NCBI GenBank assembly: GCA_023437255.1
Contig: JAEZGR010000380.1
Span: 1 to 9,441 of the forward strand
Reading direction: 5' to 3'
Source: Pseudomonadota bacterium
GTDB taxonomy: Bacteria; Pseudomonadota; Gammaproteobacteria; Burkholderiales; Burkholderiaceae_B
Length of the DNA stretch: 9,441 nt
The position numbers and the translations under genes were made by a program. Shown in pieces: positions 1-6,880 of this stretch (position 1 is the first letter of the stretch; every line of letters starts with the position of its first letter). The notes under the pieces are model-generated. The model ran no database searches, was not told where the DNA came from, and was given only the letters and a program-made list of their open reading frames with translations.

Positions 1-616
1 TGCGCGCAAAGCCCATTTCGTGCGTGACGCACAGCATGGTCATGCCGCTTTCTTCAGCCAGACTCACCATGACGTCGAGCACCTCCTTGACCATTTCGGG
101 GTCAAGCGCCGAAGTGGGCTCGTCGATCTGCATGATCTTGGGTTTCATGCACTACGTCCGGGCAATGGCGACCCGTTGCTGCTGGCCACCCGAAAGCTGG
201 CCCGGGTACTTGAGCGCCTGGTCGGGAATACGCACGCGCTCGAGGTATTTCATGGCGGCGGCCTCGGCCTCGGCACGACTCTTCTTGAGCACCCACACCG
301 GCCCCAACGTAAGGTTTTCGAGCACGGTCAGGTGCGGAAACAGGTTGAAGTGCTGAAACACCATGCCGACGTCGCGCCGTATGGCCTCGATATGCTTGAG
401 ATCGTTGGTGAGTTCGGTGCCGTCGACCACGATCCGACCCTGCTGGTGTTCTTCAAGGCGGTTGATGCACCGGATCATGGTGGATTTGCCCGAACCCGAG
501 GGGCCACAGATCACGATACGTTCGCCCCTGCCCACGTTCAGGTTCAGATTGCGCAGCACATGGAACTGACCGTACCACTTGTTGACGTTTTCAAGGCGGA
601 TGATGGCCTCGGACAT
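1..616 (-). pseudogene. aapP: General L-amino-acid ABC transporter ATPase (AapP-like), interrupted by an in-frame stop and cut by the window edge
   Basis: This is the cytoplasmic ATPase of a polar amino-acid ABC importer. It would energise the AapQ/AapM permeases encoded just upstream. The first 154 residues show Walker A GPSGSGKST (38-46), the Q-loop glutamine (88) and the signature LSGGQQQR (141-148). Codon 155 (bases 152-154) is TAG. The same frame then continues without further stops to the window edge, with a Walker B-like IMQIDEP (161-167), a D-loop SALD and the switch histidine in VTHEMGFAR. No indel is needed: it is a nonsense change. Family members usually read ARAL and IMLFDEP here, whereas this copy reads ART-stop and IMQIDEP, so several unusual codons cluster at 125-130 and 152-157. 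A good ribosome site GAGGAG (623-628) lies 6 bases before the ATG. The family is about 250 residues, so roughly 40 more lie outside the window. It may be a true pseudogene or a sequencing or assembly error near a contig end. Confidence 0.85.
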
Positions 617-639
617 GCTCGACTCCTCGTTCCGCTGAC

Positions 640-1731
640 TCAGCGTCGATATCCCGTGTCGAGGCGGCGTTCAAGCCCCTGACTGTAGCGGGAAATCGCG
701 AAACAGAAAATGAAATAGATGACGGCGATGAACACATAGGCTTCGACACTGAAACCGCGCCATGCCGCGTCGGCAATCGCAGCCTTGGCGGCCTGCGTGA
801 GGTCGAAGATACCGATGATCACCACCAGCGACGTATCTTTGAACAGTGAAATGAAGATGCCCACCAGCGGGGGAATCACCACCTTCAGCGCCTGGGGCAG
901 GATGATGAGCCGCGTTTGCTGCCAGTAGCTGAGGCCCAGCGAATCGGCGCCTTCATATTGCCCCTTCGGAATCGCCTGCAGACCGCCGCGCACGGTTTCG
1001 GCAATGTATGCAGCGGCGAACATGATGATCGCGATCTGAGCACGCAGCAGCTTGTCGATGGTGAGCCCTTCCGGCAGGAACAGCGGCAACATCACTGAAG
1101 ACATGAACAGCAGGCTGATGAGCGGCACACCGCGGATGAGCTCGATATAGATGATGCACAGCGACTTCACTGCGGGCATGTGAGAGCGCCTGCCCAGTGC
1201 AAGCAGCACGCCGATCGGAAAGGCGAACGCAATACCGAAGGTGGAAAGAATCAACGTGAGCGGCAGGCCCCCCCAGCGGTCGTTCTCGACGTGCGACAGG
1301 CCGAACACCCCGCCCCACATCAGCACGGCCACGGCGATGAGGGTGAAGGTCCAGAGCGCCACGAGCCAAGGCTTCCAGAAGAAACGGATGGCACTGCACA
1401 CCATGGCGCCGATCAGCAGAATGGTTGCCAGCAATGGGCGCCACTGTTCGTCGTACGGATACACGCCGAACAGGATCAGGCGATGCTTCTCGGCAATGAA
1501 CGCCCAGCACGCGCCTTCGGCCTTGCGGCATTCCTGGGCGTTGTCAGATGTGAAGTCGGCGCTCAGGAACAACCAGTCGAGCATGGCTGGAATGGCCATG
1601 ATCAGCAGCCACGCCACCAGTACGGTGAGCAGCGTGTTCAGCGGCGACGAAAAGAGGTTCTCTTTGAGCCAACCGAGGCGGTTGACCGGCGCCTTGGGCG
1701 CCATGCGAGCGTCGGCGGGAGTCGCATTCAT
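640..1731 (-). CDS. aapM: General L-amino-acid ABC transporter permease AapM
   Basis: This is an inner-membrane permease of the HisM/GlnP type, expected to pair with AapQ to form the channel for L-amino acids delivered by AapJ. The protein is 363 residues with several hydrophobic segments. The N-terminal part has hydrophobic stretches near 32-56, 99-117 and 121-143, with a periplasmic stretch between the first two. The conserved permease domain begins near 155 with the GGLPLTLILS stretch. The EAA-type cytoplasmic loop that contacts the ATPase is at 260-279 (EGADSLGLS...RLIILP). I chose the ATG at 1731 over an in-frame TTG at 1752: the ATG has a GGTGGAG ribosome site 7 bases upstream and starts 1 base after the aapQ stop, whereas the TTG would overlap aapQ. 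The gene ends 23 bases before aapP. The long N-terminal extension before the permease domain is typical of AapM, not of the shorter GlnP-type permeases. Confidence 0.93.
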   Translation of the reverse strand: MNATPADARMAPKAPVNRLGWLKENLFSSPLNTLLTVLVAWLLIMAIPAMLDWLFLSADFTSDNAQECRKAEGACWAFIAEKHRLILFGVYPYDEQWRPLLATILLIGAMVCSAIRFFWKPWLVALWTFTLIAVAVLMWGGVFGLSHVENDRWGGLPLTLILSTFGIAFAFPIGVLLALGRRSHMPAVKSLCIIYIELIRGVPLISLLFMSSVMLPLFLPEGLTIDKLLRAQIAIIMFAAAYIAETVRGGLQAIPKGQYEGADSLGLSYWQQTRLIILPQALKVVIPPLVGIFISLFKDTSLVVIIGIFDLTQAAKAAIADAAWRGFSVEAYVFIAVIYFIFCFAISRYSQGLERRLDTGYRR

Positions 1732-1732
1732 G

Positions 1733-2920
1733 TCAACGCTCCACCAGCGCAATGCGCTTGTTGTACCAGTTCATGAAAATGGAGATGGACAGGCTCACGG
1801 TGAGGTAGGCCGCCATGATGATGAGAATGCCCTCGATCGCCTGCCCCGTCTGGTTCAAGGTGGTGTTCACCACCGAAACGATGTCGGGGTAACCGATCGC
1901 GACCGCCAGCGAGCTGTTCTTGGTGAGATTCAGATACTGGCTGGTCATGGGCGGAATGATGACCCGCAGCGCCTGCGGCAGAATGACCAGCCGCAGCACG
2001 CGCCCGCGTGGCAAGCCCAGCGCATTGGCGGCTTCCCACTGCCCCTGCCCCACCGACTGAATGCCCGAACGCACCACCTCGGCAATGAAGGCGGAGGTGT
2101 AAATGACGAGCCCAAGCAGCAAGGCGGTGAATTCCGGCGAGAGCGCAATGCCGCCGGTGAAGTTGAAGCCCTTCAGTACGGGCACGCTTACCGACAGTTC
2201 GGCGCCGCCGGCAACCCAACCTGCCAGCGGCAGTGCCAGCAACAAGGCAACAGCGACACTGCCCAGCGGAAAGATCTGCCCGGTGGCCGCCTGGCGCTTG
2301 CGCGCCCAGTTCGCGACCACCAGCACCAGCACAATGGCCAGCCCCAGGCCGCCGAAGATCCAATCGAGCGCGTCGCCCTGCAACGATGGCAGCAACAGGC
2401 CGCGGTTCGATATGAATACGCCCGGCATAGGCTCGAGCGCCTGACGCGGACCGGGCATGTTTTCGGTGATGATCGCGTACCAGAAGAAGAGCTGCAGCAA
2501 GAGCGGGACGTTGCGCATCACCTCGACATAAACGCTGGCCACACCGGACACCAGCCAGTTCTTGGAGAGGCGGGCGATGCCGATGAGCGTGCCGAGCAGC
2601 GTGGCGAGCACAATGCCGACGATGGAAACGCGCAAGGTGTTGAGCAGCCCCACCCACACCGCACGGCCATAGGTGTCGGCCGGTGTGTAGGCAACGGGAG
2701 ATTCGCCGATCGCGAAGCCGGCTTCACGGTTCAGAAAACCGAAACCGGTGGAGATATTGCGCACCGACAGATTGTGCAGCGTGTTGGAAACGAGGTACCA
2801 CACTACAAAACCGACGATACCCACCACGATCACCTGGTACAGCAGTGCGCGGGTGGCGGGATCGTTCCAGGAAAGGCGCCTTCGTGAGGGGGCCGGTGCG
2901 GAGACGGTTTGCTTGGTCAT
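1733..2920 (-). CDS. aapQ: General L-amino-acid ABC transporter permease AapQ
   Basis: This is the second inner-membrane permease of the amino-acid importer, 395 residues. The N-terminus is short, basic and cytoplasmic, followed by a first membrane segment near 28-46. A periplasmic stretch (47-85) leads to the permease motif GLLNTLRVSIVGI (91-103) that opens the conserved domain. As in AapQ/BztB proteins, a large insertion (about 155-260) with extra hydrophobic segments splits the permease domain. The EAA-type loop for ATPase contact is at 296-315 (WEAANALGLP...LVILP), and the C-terminal part closes with two more hydrophobic segments. The ATG at 2920 has only a weak ribosome site and sits 14 bases downstream of a strong hairpin, which fits lower expression than aapJ. 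The stop is 1 base from the aapM start. Length and architecture match AapQ, and I see no broken motif. Confidence 0.94.
   Translation of the reverse strand: MTKQTVSAPAPSRRRLSWNDPATRALLYQVIVVGIVGFVVWYLVSNTLHNLSVRNISTGFGFLNREAGFAIGESPVAYTPADTYGRAVWVGLLNTLRVSIVGIVLATLLGTLIGIARLSKNWLVSGVASVYVEVMRNVPLLLQLFFWYAIITENMPGPRQALEPMPGVFISNRGLLLPSLQGDALDWIFGGLGLAIVLVLVVANWARKRQAATGQIFPLGSVAVALLLALPLAGWVAGGAELSVSVPVLKGFNFTGGIALSPEFTALLLGLVIYTSAFIAEVVRSGIQSVGQGQWEAANALGLPRGRVLRLVILPQALRVIIPPMTSQYLNLTKNSSLAVAIGYPDIVSVVNTTLNQTGQAIEGILIIMAAYLTVSLSISIFMNWYNKRIALVER
1739..1745 (-). promoter_or_regulatory. Ribosome binding site for aapM
   Basis: GGTGGAG on the minus strand lies 7 bases before the ATG at 1731 and inside the last codons of aapQ. 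It decides the aapM start against the upstream TTG and suggests translational coupling with aapQ. Confidence 0.7.
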
Positions 2921-2934
2921 GGAATGCCGTGCTG

Positions 2935-2956
2935 GGGAGGCGCCATCGCGCCTCCC
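2935..2956 (-). repeat. Perfect 9-bp hairpin between aapJ and aapQ
   Basis: The minus-strand RNA would fold as GGGAGGCGC, a GATG loop, then GCGCCTCCC: a 9-bp perfect stem with a 4-base loop, ending 14 bases before the aapQ ATG. No run of T follows, so it is not a standard intrinsic terminator. In binding-protein operons such structures often protect the upstream message from 3' exonucleases or cause partial attenuation. Either role here is inference. Confidence 0.65.
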
Positions 2957-2965
2957 AGAGTTGAC

Positions 2966-2991
2966 GGGCCGCCCGGTCGACGGGCGAGCCC
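2966..2991 (-). repeat. Imperfect hairpin just after aapJ
   Basis: On the plus strand GCCCG (2971-2975) pairs with CGGGC (2981-2985) around a 5-base loop. The outer arms GGGC (2966-2969) and GCCC (2988-2991) can extend it across a small internal bulge. It lies in tandem with the hairpin at 2935-2956 within the 97-base aapJ-aapQ gap. No T-tract follows. Confidence 0.45.
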
Positions 2992-3017
2992 CGGAGCTTC
3001 TACTGCGTTGAAAAAGA

Positions 3018-4034
3018 TCAGCGGATCGGCCAGCCGTACATCAGGCCGCCGTCCTTCCATTGAGCGTTCAGGCCGCGCTCAAGCTTCATGGGTGAGCCCA
3101 TGCCGATATTGCGATCGAACGATTGACCGTAATTGCCGACCTGCTTGATGACGTTGTAGGCCCACTTGTTGTCGATGCCCAGGCCCTTGCCGATCTCGCC
3201 GGTCACACCCAGGATACGCTGGACGTTGGGGTTCTCGCTCTTGACCATTTCATCGATGTTCTCGGAGGTGATGCCGTATTCTTCGGCCTCGAGCATGGCG
3301 TTAAGTGCCCAGCGCACCACCATGAACCACTCGTCGTCGCCCTGACGCACCATGGGGCCCAGGGGCTCCTTGGAAAAGTCTTCGGGCAGGATCACGTGAT
3401 CGTCGGGGTTGGGCAGTGTGGTACGCACGGTTGCCAGACCCGATTTATCGGTGGTGAAGGCATCGCAACGGCCGCCTTCGTACGAGCGCATGGCTTCGTC
3501 GGGGCTGTTGATCACGACTGGCGTGAACTTGAGGCCGTTCGAACGGAACCAGTCGGCCAGGTTCAGCTCCGTGGTGGTGCCGGGCTGCACACAGACCGTG
3601 GCAGTGTCGAGTTCCTTGGCGCTGTTCACGCCCAGGTCCTTCTTGACCATGATGCCCTGGCTGTCGTAGTAGTTGATGCCGGCACTCATGAGACCCAGCG
3701 TGGTGTCGCGGGTGAGGGTGGCGGTGGTGTTGCGGGTGAGGACGTCGACTTCACCAGACTGGAGGGCGGTGAATCGCTGCTGGGTGGTCACCGGGGTGGT
3801 CTTGAACTTGGAAGAATCACCGAACACGGCAGCGGCGATGGCCTTGCACATGTCGACGTCGATACCTTCCCATTCGCCCTTGCTGTTGGCGATCCCGAAG
3901 CCGGGCAGGCCGGTGTGTACACCGCACTGAACGAATCCTTTCTTCTTCACCGCATCGAGTGTTTCACCCGCATGGGCGGTGGCTCCGAAGCAGAGTACGG
4001 AGGCGCCAATGACCAACGCTTTTTGTAGTTTCAT
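3018..4034 (-). CDS. aapJ: General L-amino-acid ABC transporter periplasmic binding protein AapJ
   Basis: This is the periplasmic solute-binding protein that captures L-amino acids and delivers them to AapQM. The protein is 338 residues, close to the usual length of about 340. It begins with a Sec signal peptide: basic MKLQK, a hydrophobic core ALVIGASVLCFGA, and a likely cleavage after AHA (residue 22). The mature N-terminus GETLDAVKKKGFVQCGV and the later RNTTATLTRD (101-110) and DSQGIMVKKDLGV (125-137) stretches are characteristic of this AapJ/BztA group. The open frame extends upstream to 4148, but I chose the ATG at 4034: it opens the signal peptide and has a GAGAGGG ribosome site 6 bases upstream. 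It is the first gene of the operon. The tandem hairpins after its stop fit a need for more binding protein than permease. Confidence 0.95.
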   Translation of the reverse strand: MKLQKALVIGASVLCFGATAHAGETLDAVKKKGFVQCGVHTGLPGFGIANSKGEWEGIDVDMCKAIAAAVFGDSSKFKTTPVTTQQRFTALQSGEVDVLTRNTTATLTRDTTLGLMSAGINYYDSQGIMVKKDLGVNSAKELDTATVCVQPGTTTELNLADWFRSNGLKFTPVVINSPDEAMRSYEGGRCDAFTTDKSGLATVRTTLPNPDDHVILPEDFSKEPLGPMVRQGDDEWFMVVRWALNAMLEAEEYGITSENIDEMVKSENPNVQRILGVTGEIGKGLGIDNKWAYNVIKQVGNYGQSFDRNIGMGSPMKLERGLNAQWKDGGLMYGWPIR

Positions 4035-4168
4035 GGAGTTCCCTCTCGGTATGTCTGGTTGATCGTGGCATACAATGAGCATCCACGGCTGCAAGAAATG
4101 TAGCTGCTCGCATACCGCCCGTAACATGGGGGATATCCCTTGAGACATCTTGTGTAACAGATGGCCCG
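4035..4168. promoter_or_regulatory. Divergent intergenic region between aapJ and ftsE
   Basis: These 134 bases separate the divergently read aapJ and ftsE, so the aapJ promoter must lie here and an ftsE promoter probably does. For aapJ, a weak pair is visible on the minus strand: TTGCAG (4089-4094) and TATGCC (4067-4072) with a 16-base spacer. On the plus strand TACAAT (4071-4076) resembles a -10 box but has no good -35 partner. A 10-bp palindrome GGGATATCCC lies at 4130-4139, close to the ftsE start. I see no clear sigma-54 site or known operator. The specific promoter boxes are guesses; the regulatory role of the region as a whole follows from the layout. Confidence 0.5.
4041..4047 (-). promoter_or_regulatory. 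Ribosome binding site for aapJ
   Basis: GAGAGGG on the minus strand lies 6 bases before the ATG at 4034. It supports that start over the in-frame extension to 4148, whose extra 38 residues would precede the signal peptide. Confidence 0.75.
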
Positions 4169-4837
4169 ATGATCGAATTCCAGCACGTGTTCAAATCATA
4201 CGGTCGCGGTCGCAACATCCTTGCCGACATCAATTTCCGCATCGAGCCCGGCGAGTTCGTCTTCGTTTCAGGGCCCTCCGGGGCCGGCAAATCCACCCTC
4301 CTCAAACTGATCGGCGGGCTGGAACCGCCAAGCCGCGGCGCAATCCTGGTCAACGGCCACCGCAGCGACCGCATGCCGGCCCGCGCACGGCCGTATCTGC
4401 GGCGCGCCATCGGAGTGATTCTGCAAGACGTCCATCTGCTCTACGACCGAAACGCCATGCAGAACGTGCTGCTGCCGCTTGCCGTCACGGGTCTTTCTCC
4501 CGCGCAGGCACTCTCACGGGCACGGGCCGCGCTCGAAAAGGTGGGGCTTTCCGGAAAGGAAGACCTCAACCCCATTGAAATGTCCGGCGGCGAGCAACAG
4601 CGCCTCGCCATTGCGCGCGCCATCGTCAACCGCCCCTCGATCCTCATTGCCGACGAGCCCACCGCCAGTCTCGACGACGAAAGCGCACGGCGAATCATGG
4701 ATGTCTTTCGCGACTTCAACCGGGTCGGCGTCACCACGCTCATCGCGTCGCATGACCTCGGGCTCATGGCCTCGTACGCGCGCCGCACCATGCGCATCGA
4801 GGCCGGCCGTTTCTACGACCTGCCGGGGGCGGCATGA
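4169..4837 (+). CDS. ftsE: Cell division ATP-binding protein FtsE
   Basis: This is the cytoplasmic ATPase of the FtsEX complex. In E. coli the complex sits at the division ring and, through FtsX, activates periplasmic amidases via EnvC. The protein is 222 residues, the normal length. It has Walker A GPSGAGKST (35-43), the Q-loop glutamine (86) in VILQDVHLLYDR, the signature MSGGEQQRLAIARA (138-151), Walker B ILIADEP (158-164), the D-loop SLD and the switch histidine (195). The opening MIEFQHVFKSYG and the stretch FNRVGVTTLIASHD are typical of FtsE and separate it from LolD or MacB ATPases, as does the ftsX partner that follows. Its stop overlaps the ftsX start (ATGA). The ribosome site before the ATG is poor. 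No ftsY lies upstream in this window, unlike the ftsYEX order of enterobacteria. Confidence 0.96.
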   Translation: MIEFQHVFKSYGRGRNILADINFRIEPGEFVFVSGPSGAGKSTLLKLIGGLEPPSRGAILVNGHRSDRMPARARPYLRRAIGVILQDVHLLYDRNAMQNVLLPLAVTGLSPAQALSRARAALEKVGLSGKEDLNPIEMSGGEQQRLAIARAIVNRPSILIADEPTASLDDESARRIMDVFRDFNRVGVTTLIASHDLGLMASYARRTMRIEAGRFYDLPGAA

Positions 4838-5742
4838 AGCGCTGGCTACATCAGCATCGGTATGCCTTCACGGTCGCGGTGCGCCGCCTCGTCAGCCAGC
4901 CGTTTTCGTCGCTGTGCAATATCCTGGTCATCAGCCTGAGTCTGGCGGTACCCATCGTGGTTGCAGCCGTACTCGATACTGCGCGTCCGGTCGTGCAACA
5001 GATCCCGGTTTCGGCCGAAGTCACGCTATATCTGGATCGCTCCGCTGAGTCAGGCGCCGCCCGCAAGCTGGGCGAAGCCTTGCGCGAACGGCACGCCGAA
5101 GACATCGAGGCCGTCGAGGTCATCGACCGCCACAAGGCGCTCGAAGCGCTGCGCAATCGGCCCGCCTGGTCCGATGCCCTGGCGGTCCTGCCCGACAACC
5201 CCTTGCCCGACGCCGTGGTCGTCACGCTGCGTCAGCACCCCGAGATCGCGGCAACCAGCGAGCGTCTGAGCTCCGAATGGAAAGCGCTGGACGGCGTGGA
5301 GTCCGTACAGGTCGACAGCACGTGGGTACAACGACTTCAGGCCATGCTCGACTTCCTGCGCATGGGCCTCTGGCTGCTCGCCCTGGGCGTGGCCATCGTG
5401 GTGCTGGCCACAGTCTTCAACACCGTTCGTCTGCAGGCGCTCACCCAGCGCGAAGAGATCGCGGTCGCCCGGCTGGTCGGCGCCACCGAAGCGTTCGTGC
5501 GGCGCCCTTTTCTGTATCTCGGCGCGCTCACCGGACTGCTCTCCAGCGGGCTGGCGATCATTGCCGCCTGGGCCGCCCTGCAACCCCTGAACACCGCCAT
5601 CAACCGTCTGGCCGTCAGCTATGGCACCGAACTGGCACTCAAACTGCCCGACGCCATCAGCCTGCTGCTTGCCGGCGTGGTGGTGGCCATTTTGGGGGCG
5701 CTGTCGGCACGCTGGTCGGTCACGCGTGATTCGTCCTTCTAG
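4834..5742 (+). CDS. ftsX: Cell division protein FtsX
   Basis: This is the inner-membrane partner of FtsE, 302 residues. The predicted layout is the FtsX one: a short cytoplasmic N-terminus, a first membrane segment (about 25-48), a large periplasmic loop (about 49-170) that in E. coli binds EnvC, then three further segments (about 174-196, 226-249 and 273-294). Conserved family stretches are visible: FNTVRLQALTQREEIAVARLVGAT (split here as FNTVRL at 195-200 and REEIAVARLVGAT at 206-218) and FVRRPFLYLG (221-230). The start overlaps the ftsE stop by 4 bases, which implies translational coupling and matched amounts of the two subunits. The gene is complete, with no broken motif. It ends in TAG 12 bases before mutY. 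Confidence 0.95.
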   Translation: MKRWLHQHRYAFTVAVRRLVSQPFSSLCNILVISLSLAVPIVVAAVLDTARPVVQQIPVSAEVTLYLDRSAESGAARKLGEALRERHAEDIEAVEVIDRHKALEALRNRPAWSDALAVLPDNPLPDAVVVTLRQHPEIAATSERLSSEWKALDGVESVQVDSTWVQRLQAMLDFLRMGLWLLALGVAIVVLATVFNTVRLQALTQREEIAVARLVGATEAFVRRPFLYLGALTGLLSSGLAIIAAWAALQPLNTAINRLAVSYGTELALKLPDAISLLLAGVVVAILGALSARWSVTRDSSF

Positions 5743-5754
5743 GTAGTACCCGAT

Positions 5755-6810
5755 TTGCCTGATCGCCACTTCGTCACCCGACTCTGCAACTGGCAACGTC
5801 ACCACGGTCGTCACCATCTGCCCTGGCAGGGCACGCGCGATCCCTATCGCATCTGGCTGTCGGAGATCATGCTCCAGCAGACGCAGGTCTCGACCGTGAT
5901 CCCCTATTACGAGCGCTTTCTCGAACGCTTTCCCGACATTGCCGCCTTGGCCGCCGCAGACCAGGAAGACGTCATGCCCTACTGGGCAGGCCTGGGTTAT
6001 TACGCGCGCGCGCGCAACCTGCACCGCTGCGCCCAGGTGCTGGCCGAGGAGCATGAAGGTCGCTTTCCGACAAGCGCGAACGAAGTCGCGCAGCTGCCCG
6101 GCATAGGCCGCTCGACCGCCGCCGCCATTGCGGCTTTCGCCTGGGGTGAACGCACCCCCATCATGGATGGCAACGTGAAGCGTGTGTTCACCCGGTATTT
6201 CGGTGTCAGGGGATATCCGGGCGCAAGAGCGGTGGAACTGCGGCTGTGGGCGCTGGCGGAGGAAATGCTTGAAGAGGCGCCGGTCGACATCGACATGGCA
6301 GCCTATACACAGGGCCTGATGGATCTGGGCGCGACGGTGTGCACGCGAAGCCGGCCTTCATGCGAGGTCTGCCCATTTGCAAAAGACTGCGAAGCCCGGC
6401 GCCTGGGGCTTCAGAATCAGTTGCCCGAACCCCGCCCGCGCAAGGCGGTTCCCGAGCGCCAATGCGCGATGCTGCTCCTGCACGCCGAGGGCCATGTCCT
6501 GCTCGAGAAACAGGCCCAGACAGGCATCTGGGGCGGGCTGTGGAGCCTGCCGCGCTATGACGACGAAGAGGCATTGAAGGGCGCCTGTCTGGCGCGGGGC
6601 ATCGCAGTGCCCGAAGACGCACGCATGGCGAGTTTCGTACACGTGTTCACCCACTTCCGGCTGCATATCGCCCCATGGCGGGTGGCTGCGCCAGGGTACC
6701 TGGCCGACGTCGAGCCCGACAAGCGCTGGGTGCCATTTCATGAACTGCCGAACACCGCGGTTCCGGCGCCGGTGCGGGGCTTGCTCGACAGCCTGCCGGA
6801 AACAGTCTGA
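5755..6810 (+). CDS. mutY: A/G-specific adenine DNA glycosylase MutY
   Basis: This base-excision repair enzyme removes adenine mispaired with 8-oxoguanine and so prevents G:C to T:A transversions. The protein is 351 residues, a normal length. The N-terminal helix-hairpin-helix catalytic domain has Glu37 in SEIMLQQTQV, the hairpin LPGIGRSTAAAI (114-125) and the catalytic Asp138 in IMDGNVKRV. The 4Fe-4S ligands are Cys196, 203, 206 and 212 with the family spacing C-x6-C-x2-C-x5-C. The C-terminal part (about 225-345) resembles the NUDIX-like domain that senses 8-oxoguanine, with GIWGGLWSLPRY and HVFTHFRLHI. The start is TTG, 12 bases after ftsX. No in-frame ATG precedes the essential LPWQ/SEIMLQQ region, so TTG is the best start although its ribosome site (AGGTAG, rather far upstream) is weak. 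It is probably co-transcribed with ftsEX. Confidence 0.95.
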   Translation: MPDRHFVTRLCNWQRHHGRHHLPWQGTRDPYRIWLSEIMLQQTQVSTVIPYYERFLERFPDIAALAAADQEDVMPYWAGLGYYARARNLHRCAQVLAEEHEGRFPTSANEVAQLPGIGRSTAAAIAAFAWGERTPIMDGNVKRVFTRYFGVRGYPGARAVELRLWALAEEMLEEAPVDIDMAAYTQGLMDLGATVCTRSRPSCEVCPFAKDCEARRLGLQNQLPEPRPRKAVPERQCAMLLLHAEGHVLLEKQAQTGIWGGLWSLPRYDDEEALKGACLARGIAVPEDARMASFVHVFTHFRLHIAPWRVAAPGYLADVEPDKRWVPFHELPNTAVPAPVRGLLDSLPETV

Positions 6811-6829
6811 CGCTCGATACAAGGCAGCG

Positions 6830-6865
6830 GAAGCGCGACGACAAGGTGCGCGCCCTCCGCGCTTC
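6830..6865. terminator. Possible bidirectional hairpin between convergent mutY and rodA
   Basis: GAAGCGCG (6830-6837) and CGCGCTTC (6858-6865) form a perfect 8-bp stem around a 20-base loop, in the 70-base gap between two convergent stops. There is no clear T-tract on either side and the loop is long, so the terminator call rests mainly on position. Confidence 0.35.
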
Positions 6866-6880
6866 AGGGTGATGGCGTCT

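Noticed and set aside
152..154. Reading the aapP TAG as a recoded amino acid
   Set aside because: ftsX uses TAG as a normal stop, there is no sign of a pyrrolysine or other recoding context, and the neighbouring codons are also unusual. Mutation or error is simpler.
1241..2887. A 548-codon open frame on the plus strand across aapM and aapQ
   Set aside because: It is antisense to two well-recognised permease genes and its protein is His/Gln/Arg-rich with no family resemblance. Such mirror frames are common in GC-rich DNA.
3011..3015. T-tract on the minus strand right after the aapJ stop, as an intrinsic terminator
   Set aside because: The nearest upstream stem (CGGCC/GGCCG inside the last aapJ codons) has a 12-base loop and ends about 11 bases before the T-run, so the geometry is wrong.
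3123..4028. A 301-codon plus-strand open frame opposite aapJ
   Set aside because: It is the antisense mirror of aapJ, whose signal peptide and family motifs are clear. It has no recognisable domain.
4035..4148. N-terminal extension of aapJ to 4148
   Set aside because: It would place 38 residues before a clean signal peptide, while the ATG at 4034 has a good ribosome site.
5050..6054. A 334-codon minus-strand open frame opposite ftsX and the start of mutY
   Set aside because: It spans two real genes in antisense, is low-complexity and Gly/Gln-rich, and has no known motif.
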